Shown here piece by piece: positions 49,321-58,803 of a stretch of DNA of 64,000 bases. Location: contig JAWLHU010000010.1 of the NCBI GenBank assembly GCA_041690255.1, forward strand, positions 62,001 to 126,000, written 5' to 3'. The stretch comes from JAWLHU01 sp041690255 (lineage in GTDB: Bacteria > Bacillota > Sulfobacillia > Symbiobacteriales > Symbiobacteriaceae). The notes beneath the pieces were generated by a model. It was not told the origin of the DNA and did not search any database. It saw nothing but the letters and a program-made list of their open reading frames with translations. Both the position numbers and the translations under genes were made by a program. Positions within the stretch are counted from its first letter, which is position 1. Each line of letters opens with the position of its first letter.

Positions 49321-52300
49321 CTAGCCTACGGGCCTGACTTCCTTCAGCTCGTAAGCCTCCAGAATGTCGCCGTTCTTGAAGTCCTGGTAGTTCTCCAGGG
49401 TGATACCGCACTCGTAGCCCTCGGCCACTTCCTTGACCTCGTCCTTGAAACGACGGAGAGCGTTGATCTCACCGTTCCAGACCACGATGCCGTCACGGAT
49501 CAGGCGGTACTTGGCGTTGCGGGTCACCTTGCCGTTCACGACACGGCAGCCTGCTGCCATGCCGACCTTCGGCACCTTAAAGGTCTCGCGAACCTCAGCC
49601 CGACCAAGGATAACCTCCTCGATCTTCGGCTTCAGCATACCGGTCATGGCCGCCTTGATATCATCGACGATGTCGTAGATGACGTTGTACATGCGGATGT
49701 CGATACCCTGGTCCCCGGCAGCCCGACCGGCACGATCGTCCGGCCGCACGTTGAAGCCGATGATGATCGCCTTCGAGGCGGAGGCCAGCATGACGTCGGT
49801 CTCGGTGATCGCACCGACGGCCGTGTGGATGATCTTGACCTGGACCTCTTCGTTGCGAAGCTTCTCCAACTGGCCCTTGATCGCCTCGGCAGAGCCCTGC
49901 ACGTCGGCCTTGACAATCAGGTTCAGATCCTTCAGCTCGCCCTGGGCGACCTGGGACATGAAGTCATCCAGCGAGAGCGCCTTGCTGGCGGTCCGCTCGG
50001 CCTGTGCCTTCGCGATCCGCTTCTCGGCAATCGCCTTGGCGGTCTTCTCATCCGGGGTGACCCGGAAGACATCGCCGGCGGCCGGGACGGCGTCAAAGCC
50101 CAGCACCTGAACCGGGGTAGACGGACCTGCCGACTTCAGCTTCTTGCCGCGGTGGTCGAACATCGCACGGACACGACCCCAGGCGGTGCCGGCGACGAAG
50201 ACGTCACCGAGCTCCAGGGTACCGCCCTGCACGAGAACGGTGGCAACAGGGCCACGGTTCTTATCCAGCTCCGCTTCGATGACCGTACCGGCAGCGGCCT
50301 TATTCGGGTTCGCCTTCAGCTCCTGCACCTCAGCGAGGATCAGGATGTTCTCCAGCAGCAGATCCAGGTTGGTCTTCGCCTTGGCAGAGACCGGGACCAT
50401 GATCGTTTCGCCGCCCCATTCCTCGGAGACGACACCGTAGGCGGTCAGGTCCTGCATAACCCGCTGCGGGTTGGCGTTCTCCTTGTCGATCTTGTTGATC
50501 GCCACCAGGATCGGCACGTTGGCCGCCTTGGCGTGGTTGATCGACTCGATCGTCTGCGGCATGACCGAGTCATCGGCCGCCACGACGAGAATGGCGATGT
50601 CGGTCACGTTCGCACCACGGGCACGCATGGCCGTGAAGGCCTCGTGACCTGGAGTGTCGAGGAAGCTGATCTTCTTGCCGTTCAGCTCAACCTCGTACGC
50701 GCCAATGTGCTGGGTGATGCCGCCGGCTTCGCCCGCAGCCACCTTGGCCGAACGAACGGCGTCAAGCAGGGAGGTCTTGCCGTGGTCGACGTGGCCCATG
50801 ATCGTGACCACCGGGTGCCGCGGCTCCTTCAGATCGGGATCCTCGTCCGGATCCTCGACCCGGTCGTAGACCTCGATGATATCTTCCTTCTCCTCGACGC
50901 CGACCTCAATACCGAACTCACCGCCCACCAGGACGCAGGTATCGGTGTCGAGCTCCTGGTTGATGGTGGCCATGATACCGAACCCGGTCAGCAGCTTCTT
51001 GATCACCTCGGCGGCGGTGACGCCCATCTCGTGGGCCAGGTCTTTAACCGTCATCGCGCCGGCAATGGTGATCGGCTTCAGGCTCCGGCGCTCCACCACG
51101 GAGGCCTGCCGGGAAGGCCGGCGCCCGAAGAGCTTCTCCTCGGACGGGCGGGACGCAGCGGTCTCCCGCTTGGTGAAGGCGTCGCCCTTCTTGCGGTCGC
51201 CGCCCTGGCCGATGCGCGGCTTGCCGTCGGCCGGCTTCGCCTGTTCCGCCACCTTCGGGTCAACCTTCGGGATGTTGAGCACGCCGCCACGGCGGGCGCC
51301 ACCACGGGAGGGCATTCCCAGCGCGGCGCCGCCGCCGGGGCGGGGAGCACCGGGGGCGCCGGCAGGCCGGGGCGCGCCGGGCATGCCAAGTCCGCCAGGA
51401 CGCGGGCCCCGCTCGCCCATCTGGCGCGGGGCACCGGGAGCCGGCTTCACGGGCAGGCCGAGGCCAGAGCTAATCGCGCCCGGCTGGCGGGGCGGCTGGC
51501 CCGGGCCGGCGGGAACGGGCTTGGTCGGCAGGCCCAGACCGGAGGTGCCACCTGCGGGCTGCGGGGCTGGCTTCACGGGGAGTCCCAGACCACTGCCGGC
51601 GGACCGTACAGGCTGACCCGGGCCCGCGGGGACAGGTCGGGTCGGGCCCTCGGAGATCGGCCGGGCGGCCTCCTCGACCGATTCCACAGACTCAGCATGA
51701 TCAGCCGAGTCATCCCCCTCGGCCTCACGGTTCTCATTCTTCACAGGAGCGTCAACCTCTGCCTTCGGAGCCTCGTCAGAGACAGGCTCCACCTTGGGTA
51801 CCTCAGCCTTTACCTCGGTCATCGGCACCTCAGCAGCGACCTCCTCAACCTTCGGAGCGGGAGCCTCGACCTTCCGAGTCGGGACCTCCACTTCCGTCTC
51901 ATGCGCGCCGGAAACCTCAACAGGGGCCACTTCAGCCGGGGCATGAGGCCGGACCTCTGAGGCCGGGGCCACAGCCGCCGGACGACGGCGCTCGGAGACG
52001 GGGCGGTCCACGACGGGCCGGCGTTCGCCCACCGGGCGCCGCTCTCCGACAGGGCGCAGTTCCCGCTTCATGTCCTCGATGGACTGTCGCGGCTTGGTGC
52101 CCGCCCCGAAGAAGTCCTCGAGAAGCGAGGCCTTCGCGGGGTTAGCTTCCCGCGTCTTCGGTGCGGCCGGCTGACGGGGCGCCTTGGCGGTCTCCTGGGC
52201 GCCGGCGTCACGCTTCGTGCCGCCCTTGCCCTTAACCGCCTCGGTCACCTTATCAGCGGTGTTCTGGTCAATGGTGCTCATATGGTTTTTCACATCCACA

Positions 52301-52386
52301 TTCAAAGTTTGAAGGACCTCCATGACGCTCTTGGAGTCCACGCTTAGCTCTTTTGCGAGTTCAAATACACGAATCTTGGCCTCCAA
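49321..52386 (-). CDS. infB: Translation initiation factor IF-2
   Basis: A 1021-residue GTPase that places fMet-tRNA on the 30S. The N-terminal half is a long Pro/Ala/Gly/Arg-rich linker (about 70-440) after a short helical domain. The G domain has VTIMGHVDHGKTSLLDA, FLDTPGHEAF and VAINKIDKENANP, followed by domains II-IV. It starts at TTG 52386 with GGGGGTGA upstream. The linker includes repeated blocks such as GLGLPVKPAP, an unusual low-complexity expansion. Confidence 0.96.
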   Translation of the reverse strand: MEAKIRVFELAKELSVDSKSVMEVLQTLNVDVKNHMSTIDQNTADKVTEAVKGKGGTKRDAGAQETAKAPRQPAAPKTREANPAKASLLEDFFGAGTKPRQSIEDMKRELRPVGERRPVGERRPVVDRPVSERRRPAAVAPASEVRPHAPAEVAPVEVSGAHETEVEVPTRKVEAPAPKVEEVAAEVPMTEVKAEVPKVEPVSDEAPKAEVDAPVKNENREAEGDDSADHAESVESVEEAARPISEGPTRPVPAGPGQPVRSAGSGLGLPVKPAPQPAGGTSGLGLPTKPVPAGPGQPPRQPGAISSGLGLPVKPAPGAPRQMGERGPRPGGLGMPGAPRPAGAPGAPRPGGGAALGMPSRGGARRGGVLNIPKVDPKVAEQAKPADGKPRIGQGGDRKKGDAFTKRETAASRPSEEKLFGRRPSRQASVVERRSLKPITIAGAMTVKDLAHEMGVTAAEVIKKLLTGFGIMATINQELDTDTCVLVGGEFGIEVGVEEKEDIIEVYDRVEDPDEDPDLKEPRHPVVTIMGHVDHGKTSLLDAVRSAKVAAGEAGGITQHIGAYEVELNGKKISFLDTPGHEAFTAMRARGANVTDIAILVVAADDSVMPQTIESINHAKAANVPILVAINKIDKENANPQRVMQDLTAYGVVSEEWGGETIMVPVSAKAKTNLDLLLENILILAEVQELKANPNKAAAGTVIEAELDKNRGPVATVLVQGGTLELGDVFVAGTAWGRVRAMFDHRGKKLKSAGPSTPVQVLGFDAVPAAGDVFRVTPDEKTAKAIAEKRIAKAQAERTASKALSLDDFMSQVAQGELKDLNLIVKADVQGSAEAIKGQLEKLRNEEVQVKIIHTAVGAITETDVMLASASKAIIIGFNVRPDDRAGRAAGDQGIDIRMYNVIYDIVDDIKAAMTGMLKPKIEEVILGRAEVRETFKVPKVGMAAGCRVVNGKVTRNAKYRLIRDGIVVWNGEINALRRFKDEVKEVAEGYECGITLENYQDFKNGDILEAYELKEVRPVG

Positions 52387-52390
52387 CGGC

Positions 52391-52726
52391 TCACCCCCGT
52401 CCCGTTTCCGGTGTCAGGCCCTCCCGCTGGAGGATCCCGATAATGCCTTTGGTAAAGTCGCGAGACTGAATCACCACAGCCGCCCGAGCGGCTTTGCCCA
52501 GCGCCGACCCCAGGTCCTCCCGAGTGCCGATACTGAAGCACGCTACCTTGCTCTCCTCGGCCAGCTTGAGGAACTTATCCCGGGTCCGTTCGCTGGCGTC
52601 CGAAGCAAGGAGCAGAAGATTGGCCTTTCCCTTTTTGATCGCCTGCTCAGCGGCAAGGTCACCGGAGGCCACCTTGCCTGCCCGCTGGCAGAGACCAAGC
52701 ATGGAATGGAGAGCAGGTGAGATCAA
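52391..52726 (-). CDS. ylxQ: L7Ae-family RNA-binding protein YlxQ
   Basis: A 111-residue kink-turn-type RNA-binding protein of the L7Ae/L30e fold: LCQRAGKVASGDLAAEQAIK, ANLLLLASDASERTRDKF and ALGKAARAAVVIQSRDF. TTG 52726 overlaps the ylxR stop. It is part of the conserved nusA-ylxR-ylxQ-infB operon. Confidence 0.9.
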   Translation of the reverse strand: MISPALHSMLGLCQRAGKVASGDLAAEQAIKKGKANLLLLASDASERTRDKFLKLAEESKVACFSIGTREDLGSALGKAARAAVVIQSRDFTKGIIGILQREGLTPETGRG

Positions 52727-53019
52727 CCGGCGCTCACCATCCCAGCCTCCAACCTGGCCCAGACCTCATCGGAGATGGGCTGTTCCAGGGCCCGTTCCAG
52801 GCGCTTCGCCTTGACCGCCTTGGCCAGGCACTCCTTGTCCCGGCACATGTAGGCTCCACGTCCGGGCTTCTTCCCGGCAGGGGAGGTGTCCAGCTCGATG
52901 ACGCCATCGGGCGTCCGCACCACCCTGAGCAGGTCCTTCTTCGACTTCATCTGCCCGCAGCCGACACACATCCGCTGCGGCACCTTCTTGACCTTGGGCT
53001 GCTGTTGCCCTTTGGTCAT
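52723..53019 (-). CDS. ylxR: YlxR (DUF448) protein
   Basis: A 98-residue DUF448 protein with the signature VPQRMCVGCGQMKSKKDLLR, KKPGRGAYMCRDKECLAKA. ATG 53019 is chosen because GGAGAGGAGG lies just upstream; the longer frame is unsupported. It lies between nusA and ylxQ. Confidence 0.92.
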   Translation of the reverse strand: MTKGQQQPKVKKVPQRMCVGCGQMKSKKDLLRVVRTPDGVIELDTSPAGKKPGRGAYMCRDKECLAKAVKAKRLERALEQPISDEVWARLEAGMVSAG

Positions 53020-53051
53020 CACCGCCACCTCCTCTCCATTATGCAATCCGC

Positions 53052-54134
53052 CTACTCGGCGTCGTCCTCACCAGCCTCTTCCCAAGCGCCGGCCTTCGCC
53101 TGCGACTCGGACTTGATATCGATCTTCCAGCCCGTCAGCTTGGCCGCCAGGCGGGCATTCTGCCCCTCCTTGCCAATCGCCAGGGAGAGCTGGTAATCGG
53201 GCACGACAACCCGAGCGATGCGGGCGACCTCATCGCACGTCACCTGGACCACCTTGGCCGGCGAGAGCGCCTTGGCCACGAAGACGGTGGGATCCTGGCT
53301 CCACTCGACGACATCGATCTTCTCGCCCTGCAGTTCATCGACGATGTTCTGCACCCGGAGGCCCTTCTGACCGACGCAGGCACCCACCGGATCGACGTTC
53401 CCGTCGCGGGAGGCGACAGCCAGCTTGGAGCGAGCCCCGGCCTCCCGGGAGATCCCCTTGATCTCCACGACCCCGTCGTGAATCTCGGGCACCTCCAGTT
53501 CGAAGAGCCGCTTCAGGAGGCCCGGATGGGTGCGTGAGACAGCGATGGCCGGGCCCTTGGTGGTCCGCTTCACCTCGATCACGTAGGCCTTGATCCGCTG
53601 GTTCTCAACGAACCGTTCCCCGGGGATCTGCTCGTTGGCCATGAGGATCGCCTCGACACCCTTGGAAAGCTCCAGGTAGACCGCCTTGGTCTTCAGATCC
53701 TGCCGCTGGACGATACCGGTCACGATCTCGCCCTCTCGGCTGGAGTACTCTTCGTAAATCATACCGCGCTCGGCTTCACGGATCCGCTGCACGACCACCT
53801 GCTTGGCGGTCTGGGCGGCAATACGGCCGAAGTCACGCGGGGTGACCTCCACCTCAAAGATCTCGCCCAGGTCAAGGCCGGGATTCTTCGCCCGGGCTTC
53901 GGCAAGCGTCACCTGCAGACGGTTGTCCTCCACCTCTTCCACGATCTCCTTCTGGGCATAGACACGGTAATCACCGGTCTTCGGGTCGAAGAAGACCCGG
54001 ACGTTCTGGGCAGAGCCGAAGTTGCGGCGATACGCCGAGATCAGCGCCGCCTCGATCGCCTCAATAAGGACCTCCTTCGATATGCCCTTCTCCCGTACCA
54101 GGTCCTCAAGCGCTTCGAGAATCTCGGCCTTCAT
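53052..54134 (-). CDS. nusA: Transcription termination/antitermination protein NusA
   Basis: A 360-residue RNA polymerase-associated factor. The N-terminal domain begins ILEALEDLVREKGISKEVLI; an S1 domain (about 130-200, REGEIVTGIVQRQDL) and two KH domains (ISREAGARSKLAVASRDGNV, GEKIDVVEWSQDP, LAIGKEGQNARLAAKLTGWK) follow. There is no C-terminal acidic repeat, as is usual for Firmicutes. Confidence 0.95.
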   Translation of the reverse strand: MKAEILEALEDLVREKGISKEVLIEAIEAALISAYRRNFGSAQNVRVFFDPKTGDYRVYAQKEIVEEVEDNRLQVTLAEARAKNPGLDLGEIFEVEVTPRDFGRIAAQTAKQVVVQRIREAERGMIYEEYSSREGEIVTGIVQRQDLKTKAVYLELSKGVEAILMANEQIPGERFVENQRIKAYVIEVKRTTKGPAIAVSRTHPGLLKRLFELEVPEIHDGVVEIKGISREAGARSKLAVASRDGNVDPVGACVGQKGLRVQNIVDELQGEKIDVVEWSQDPTVFVAKALSPAKVVQVTCDEVARIARVVVPDYQLSLAIGKEGQNARLAAKLTGWKIDIKSESQAKAGAWEEAGEDDAE

Positions 54135-54166
54135 GATATCGTGCTCCTCTCGCGGTCCCTGCCGCC

Positions 54167-54646
54167 CTAAAAGTCTACGTGAAGCCGAGCGCTCGCCACC
54201 ATCTTGCGGTCAAGGGCTATCTCCTTGCCCTCACCCTTACCCTGGACGAGTCTCAGCACAACGTTCCCGTCTACCAATCCGACCAGCACGCCCACAAACG
54301 ATTTCTGCCCGTCTACCGCGGCGAAGGTGGTGAGGGCCACCTTCCGCCCCGTATAGCGGGCGAAGTCTGCATCGCGCTTCAAAGGCCTTTCCAGGCCTGG
54401 CGAAGAGACCTCGAAGTAATCGTACGGCGGATTAGGCAGGATCTGATCGAGCCTGGCGTCGACCGCTCGGCTAACCGCCTCGCAGTCTTCAAAGCTCACC
54501 CCGCCCTCCTTGTCGATGTAGACCCGGAGGTACCGGCTCGCTCCCTCTTTGACCAGTTCGACTCCCACCAGTTCCAGGCCACGTTCCTCCACAAAGGGGC
54601 GGGCCAGTTCTTCCACCATCGTATCGAGCTTCTCGCTTTTCGCCAA
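54167..54646 (-). CDS. rimP: Ribosome maturation factor RimP
   Basis: A 159-residue 30S maturation factor with ERGLELVGVELVKEGASRYL, VYIDKEGGVSFEDCEAVSRA and YDYFEVSSPGLERPLKRDAD. Start is TTG 54646, 11 bases after GGAGG. It heads the nusA operon as in most Firmicutes. Confidence 0.93.
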   Translation of the reverse strand: MAKSEKLDTMVEELARPFVEERGLELVGVELVKEGASRYLRVYIDKEGGVSFEDCEAVSRAVDARLDQILPNPPYDYFEVSSPGLERPLKRDADFARYTGRKVALTTFAAVDGQKSFVGVLVGLVDGNVVLRLVQGKGEGKEIALDRKMVASARLHVDF

Positions 54647-54858
54647 ACAGGATCAGGCCTCCGATCACAACACTATGATCGCGTACAACCCAGAGGGCCG
54701 CACGCCGAAGCCGCCGGTAGTAGCCTGAGCAGCAACTGCCAAAGGCTGTCTCGCCGGAGCCTTCCCAGGTCCCACGCTACCCGAAGGACCCTGCGCACAC
54801 AAAACGAGCCGGTTGGTACCGGCTGTTACCAGACGCCGAGGGCGGAGGCCAGACGTTG
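54647..54858 (-). other. Leader/promoter region of the rimP-nusA operon
   Basis: This 212-bp stretch between the upstream terminator and rimP holds no supported gene. It must contain the operon promoter, but I cannot point to a consensus pair. Several self-complementary GC stretches are present (for example GCCGGTACCAACCGGC). Confidence 0.4.
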
Positions 54859-54882
54859 AAAAGAGTGGGTTGTCACCCACTC
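54859..54882 (-). terminator. Intrinsic terminator of the 185-residue membrane protein gene
   Basis: GAGTGGG pairs with CCCACTC around a 6-base loop, followed on the minus strand by TTTTCAAC. Confidence 0.75.
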
Positions 54883-54959
54883 CCCCAAGAACAAGCCGAG
54901 TACCGGAACCCTATTGCGATTCTAGCACAGAATGGGCCTGGTGGCAAGGGCTCGGAGCC

Positions 54960-55517
54960 TTACTTTCCGCCAAGTCGCTCATCAACCGTGAGCGGTGGGA
55001 TCCGTCGCTTCAACTCGGCGACGAAGCCGCTGATCGACCGGAGGTATCCCCCCGGGACCGGTACGTAGGTGATCTTCTTACCCGGGCTGCGCTTGCGGAG
55101 GGTCTCAATCATCTCACGGGTAACCGGATCCACGCCCTTGGCCGGGATCTCCTGGCCGACCTCGGCGCCGCGCAGGACCAACCAGATCGTCGGGACGACA
55201 GGAATTCTGCCGTTCTTGGCGACCAGTCCGAGCCGCTCCATGGGAACGGTGATATGCCGGTGCCCGTCACGGATCTTGATCTCAGAGCCCGCAACTTCCA
55301 GCTTGTACGTCCAGCCGGCTGAGACAAACCAGGTGGTCACACCGAGGGCGATTCCGAAGAGAACGAACAGAATGGTCCCCACAGTCCCGACAAACAGGGG
55401 GCTCAAGGGGATTACCAGCATGGAGATCCCCAGCAGGACCACGGCGTAAACGATCTTCCGGGAGAGGGTGAGTCCGAACTCCTGGGACTCCTGCGTCTTC
55501 TTAAGCTCTGCGCTCAT
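54960..55517 (-). CDS. Membrane protein with PH-like domain
   Basis: A 185-residue protein with two close membrane helices (about 20-75, IVYAVVLLGISMLVIPLSP and ILFVLFGIALGVTTWFV) and a C-terminal beta-rich domain (about 88-170) that looks like a bacterial PH/YdbT-type fold. Function is unknown. It is the last gene of the leftward run beginning upstream and ends in a terminator. Confidence 0.65.
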   Translation of the reverse strand: MSAELKKTQESQEFGLTLSRKIVYAVVLLGISMLVIPLSPLFVGTVGTILFVLFGIALGVTTWFVSAGWTYKLEVAGSEIKIRDGHRHITVPMERLGLVAKNGRIPVVPTIWLVLRGAEVGQEIPAKGVDPVTREMIETLRKRSPGKKITYVPVPGGYLRSISGFVAELKRRIPPLTVDERLGGK

Positions 55518-55583
55518 ACTCTGCGGCGAACCACCCCGAGTGATTCTACCGCGCCACCTCCGTTTGATAGGGATTGCGTCAAA

Positions 55584-56882
55584 TCAGCGGTTGCGAATCG
55601 TGTAGAGTGCCTCCGCCACCTGCTCCAGGTCGTCCCGACCGGACAGTTTGAGCGTCCAGCGGCGTGGGAGGGCTGCCGGTCCATAGAAGGCGCCGGCCAG
55701 ACCGCCGGCCACAGCACCAACCGTATCCGTATCCTCTCCCAGATTCACCGCGGTGACGACACACTCCTCCAAGCTGTTGGTGCGAAGGAAGGACCAGATT
55801 GCCGCCTCCAGGGTGTGGACCACATATCCGGAAGAGTCGACCTTATCAGCCGGGCGCTCCGACAACCCCCGGAGCCGGTCGGCCAGCAGTCCGGCAGCCG
55901 CCATTCCCTCCCAGAAGGCCTCAACCTTATCCGCACCCGTTAACAGTGCGTTGACCATACGGTGGTAGACGGCGATGGCTGCATCGGACTCTGGGTGAGG
56001 ATGGGTCATTCGCCCGATTCGGATTGCCTCCTCCACCCGTCCACCGTAGGCGATGGCGGTGGGCAGGGTACGCATGAGCGCACCATTGCCCCCGGCCCGG
56101 TCTCCGAACGTCCCGACGATGTAGGCCGATACCTCCGCCCAGGAACCGTACCGGTCGAAGGCGGCCAGCGCCTCCCGAACGGTCATGCCGACATCGGGCG
56201 GCCCGGCGTGAAACCAGTCCATGAAGTGGCGCCCCACGGCATCGACCGGCTCTTCGGGGGACTCGATGATCCCCCGGGCAACCGCAAGGGTCATCTCGGT
56301 GTCGTCGGTCCAACCGCCGGCAGGAGTGAGAAACGGTCCGCCGCCAACGATCTCCCGGTGGCCACCCGGATACTCGCGACGGATCTGCTCACGACTCATG
56401 AACTCGACCGTGCAGCCAAGGGCATCGCCCAGAGCAAGGCCCAGCAGTGCGCCAACACTCCGTCCGGCCACGGTCAGGCCCAGCTTCCGCTGGGCGTCAA
56501 ACCCCTCGTGCGACAACCATTCCAGCCTGCCCTGGAGAATGTGCCAGGCCGGCAGACGCATCAGCCGGTTCAGCGCGAAAAATGCGTCGCCGAGCCCCCG
56601 TTCTGCCGCGATCAGGGCGGCCCCCTCCATGCAGAGCAGGTCCTCCGGCGACATGCCAAGGGGCAGGTTGACCATGACATCATCGAACGGGAGGCGCTCG
56701 TGGGTCGAGTGGGGATTCCGGTACTGAATATCGATCATGCGGAGCAGGGTCTGATCAAGCGCCGTCCTCTCGTCCGCAGAGAGCCCGTCGTAGAGGGTGA
56801 GGGCAGCCCGCCAGTCCGCTGGCCCGTCCCAACTCGGGCGGGACTCCTTCAGAGCGGTAAGAATACGCAGCTCCCAGTCCAC
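55584..56882 (-). CDS. ADP-ribosylglycohydrolase-family protein
   Basis: A 432-residue protein whose second half (about 140-430) is an ADP-ribosylglycohydrolase (DraG-like) domain. The metal sites are SVGALLGLALGDALG, GGWTDDTEMTLAVARGI and LGEDTDTVGAVAGGLAGAFY, with the three Asp/Thr clusters intact. The N-terminal 130 residues look like a helical add-on (LTALKESRPSWDG). The target could be ADP-ribosylated protein or a small molecule. It lies next to DUF4149 and Cof-phosphatase genes. Confidence 0.85.
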   Translation of the reverse strand: MDWELRILTALKESRPSWDGPADWRAALTLYDGLSADERTALDQTLLRMIDIQYRNPHSTHERLPFDDVMVNLPLGMSPEDLLCMEGAALIAAERGLGDAFFALNRLMRLPAWHILQGRLEWLSHEGFDAQRKLGLTVAGRSVGALLGLALGDALGCTVEFMSREQIRREYPGGHREIVGGGPFLTPAGGWTDDTEMTLAVARGIIESPEEPVDAVGRHFMDWFHAGPPDVGMTVREALAAFDRYGSWAEVSAYIVGTFGDRAGGNGALMRTLPTAIAYGGRVEEAIRIGRMTHPHPESDAAIAVYHRMVNALLTGADKVEAFWEGMAAAGLLADRLRGLSERPADKVDSSGYVVHTLEAAIWSFLRTNSLEECVVTAVNLGEDTDTVGAVAGGLAGAFYGPAALPRRWTLKLSGRDDLEQVAEALYTIRNR

Positions 56883-57356
56883 TCAGGCACGCTCCTTTGC
56901 GGCCCGACCGAATGGTCCCAGAAGGATTACCCCGAACCCCAGGAACATGGCGGTCCCGTACACCCTCTCCGACAGCTTGTGCCAGCGGTTGTACTCCACC
57001 CGAACCGGGTCGGTCTCGGCATACTCCTGGATTGCCTTGGGCGGCTGGGCCTTCTCCAGATTCGGGAAGACGTAGAAGGTGGTCGCCAGCGCCAGGGCCA
57101 GGGCGCCCCCCAGCAGGAGGAGCCGCCAGCGGTTCAGTCCTTGCCGAATCCGAGGCAACAGTGCAAGCAGGGCGATGACCCCGAGGATCAGCCCGATATT
57201 GTTCAACCGATAAATCATTTCGCCAGCCAGGTTCCCCGCCGACTGGCGATCAGCACCGAAGGCCCGAAAGAGCTGAGGCGCAGTGATCGCAAAGCCGGCC
57301 GCCGCCCCCACCCAGATAGCCATGGTCGCCTGGGTGATCGACTCCAATGTCTTCAT
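56883..57356 (-). CDS. DUF4149 membrane protein (copy A)
   Basis: A 157-residue protein with four helices (about 10-30, 48-67, 78-97, 132-150). It has the DUF4149/TMEM205-like pattern, with AIWVGAAAGFAITAPQLF near the start and VRVEYNRWHKLSERVYG before the last helix. A paralog lies at 58226. It overlaps the Cof-phosphatase gene by 4 bases, and its stop is next to the start of the glycohydrolase gene. Confidence 0.75.
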   Translation of the reverse strand: MKTLESITQATMAIWVGAAAGFAITAPQLFRAFGADRQSAGNLAGEMIYRLNNIGLILGVIALLALLPRIRQGLNRWRLLLLGGALALALATTFYVFPNLEKAQPPKAIQEYAETDPVRVEYNRWHKLSERVYGTAMFLGFGVILLGPFGRAAKERA

Positions 57357-58207
57357 GAGAGACAGACCTCCTCAATAACCAGGGCAACGCCATCGTCATC
57401 ACACGAAGCGGTCACCCGATCAGCCGCAGCCTTGATCTCATCAGTCGCATTGCCCATGGCAACCCCCAGCCCGGCATAGCGCAGCATCTCTAGATCGTTA
57501 CTCGAATCGCCCATGGCGATCATCGCCTGGCGCGGGATCTTCAGCCGGGCGCCCAACAACTCCAGGGCTGCCCCCTTGGATACCCCAGCCGGCCCCACCT
57601 CAATGTTCCCACGACCCGACGAGGTGACCGCAAGGCCCGGCGCTTCCCGCCGAATCTGGGCCGTCAACACATCCAGCGACTCCTGCGGGCCGATGACCAT
57701 CAGTTTGAGGATCGCCGGCCGGCCCGGCCGTTCCGCCCACTTGCGCAGGGAGCGTACCCAGCGCATCCGGTTAATATGCCAGAGGTGAAGCAGGTGAAAG
57801 GCCGCCCCGATCGTTGACTGGCGGCCCTTGACCCAACGGAAGTAGGTGGATGCGTGGAGCATGAGCTGGTCCAGGACAATGCCTCTCGGGGTGTAACACT
57901 CGCACAGCACCCTTTGCTCGGCGCAAAGTTCCAGCACCCGCACGAGCGGTGCGACCGGCATCTCCTTCTCGTGGATCACCGAGCCATCGCCCTCCAGGAC
58001 GGTCGCTCCGTTGCAGCAGATCACCGGACCGCCGCCGATCTGCCGGCTGAAAACCCGGGCAGACTGAGCGGACCGGCCGGTGGCGATCACCGTGACGATG
58101 CCCCGCTCCCGAGCCAGAGCCAGCGCTCGCCGGGTGCGGGGCGAGATCTCCTTGCGGCTCCCCAGGAGGGTACCGTCCAAGTCCAAAGCGATCAGTCTGT
58201 ACTCCAA
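57353..58207 (-). CDS. Cof-type HAD phosphatase
   Basis: A 284-residue HAD hydrolase of the Cof/YwpJ (IIB) group. Motif I is IALDLDGTLLGSRKEISPRT, motif II TVIATGRSAQSA, motif III KGAALELLG, and motif IV MIAMGDSSNDLEMLRYAGLG, all intact. The substrate is likely a sugar phosphate or FMN-like compound. It lies between the two DUF4149 genes. Confidence 0.9.
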   Translation of the reverse strand: MEYRLIALDLDGTLLGSRKEISPRTRRALALARERGIVTVIATGRSAQSARVFSRQIGGGPVICCNGATVLEGDGSVIHEKEMPVAPLVRVLELCAEQRVLCECYTPRGIVLDQLMLHASTYFRWVKGRQSTIGAAFHLLHLWHINRMRWVRSLRKWAERPGRPAILKLMVIGPQESLDVLTAQIRREAPGLAVTSSGRGNIEVGPAGVSKGAALELLGARLKIPRQAMIAMGDSSNDLEMLRYAGLGVAMGNATDEIKAAADRVTASCDDDGVALVIEEVCLS

Positions 58208-58225
58208 GCGATCCCTCCTGGCACG

Positions 58226-58702
58226 CTACGGCCGCAGAGCGGAGAGGACGATCAGCAGGATGCCCAACAGAAGGTTGAGCATGAACAGCATCCGGGAGAC
58301 CCGGTGGTACTGATTATACTCCTTGCGCAGCGGATCATCCTGGGCGTACTCGTCGATCGGCCGCTCCATCTTCTCCTTGGCTGCGTTCAGTTTCTGGCGA
58401 ACGGTGGTGCTCGAAAGGATCACAAGGACAAGCATCACCACGGCCAGAAGCAGCCGGCCCAGATCGATCGACTGCCATGCGCTGTCAATCGCCTGGAGCG
58501 CCGTCACAACCAGCATGATTCCACCGGTGATAAGCCCGAGGGTATCGATTCGAGCGAGCACGTTCCCCGCAATCGAGCCCGCCTGTTCACGGGAGGGGAG
58601 GCTGGCGAAGAGCACGGGCGCAAAGAGAAGGCCGAAGCCGAAGATGGATCCCACCCATAGGGCGAGGACCAGATACTGCAGGACGTTGAGGAATGGGATC
58701 AT
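58226..58702 (-). CDS. DUF4149 membrane protein (copy B)
   Basis: A 158-residue paralog of the protein at 56883, with four helices and the same last-loop signature (LRKEYNQYHRVSRMLF, compare VRVEYNRWHKLSERVYG). ATG 58702 has AAGGAGG 8 bases upstream; the longer frame upstream is not similar to the family. Confidence 0.75.
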   Translation of the reverse strand: MIPFLNVLQYLVLALWVGSIFGFGLLFAPVLFASLPSREQAGSIAGNVLARIDTLGLITGGIMLVVTALQAIDSAWQSIDLGRLLLAVVMLVLVILSSTTVRQKLNAAKEKMERPIDEYAQDDPLRKEYNQYHRVSRMLFMLNLLLGILLIVLSALRP

Positions 58703-58803
58703 GGGTACTGCCTCCTTCTGCGTCTGGGCTGGATCGACAGGGCAACCATCCCAATGGTATCTCTTCCCGACGCTGCGCGCAATCTCCTGCCCCTGCAGCG
58801 GGC

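Noticed and set aside
49825..51960. A 711-codon open frame opposite infB
   Set aside because: It mirrors the Pro/Ala/Gly-rich IF-2 linker and G domain; its composition is typical of antisense frames in GC-rich genes.
54647..54858. A T-box or other known riboswitch before rimP-nusA
   Set aside because: No T-box core sequence or other aptamer consensus is visible; only generic GC-rich self-complementarity is present.
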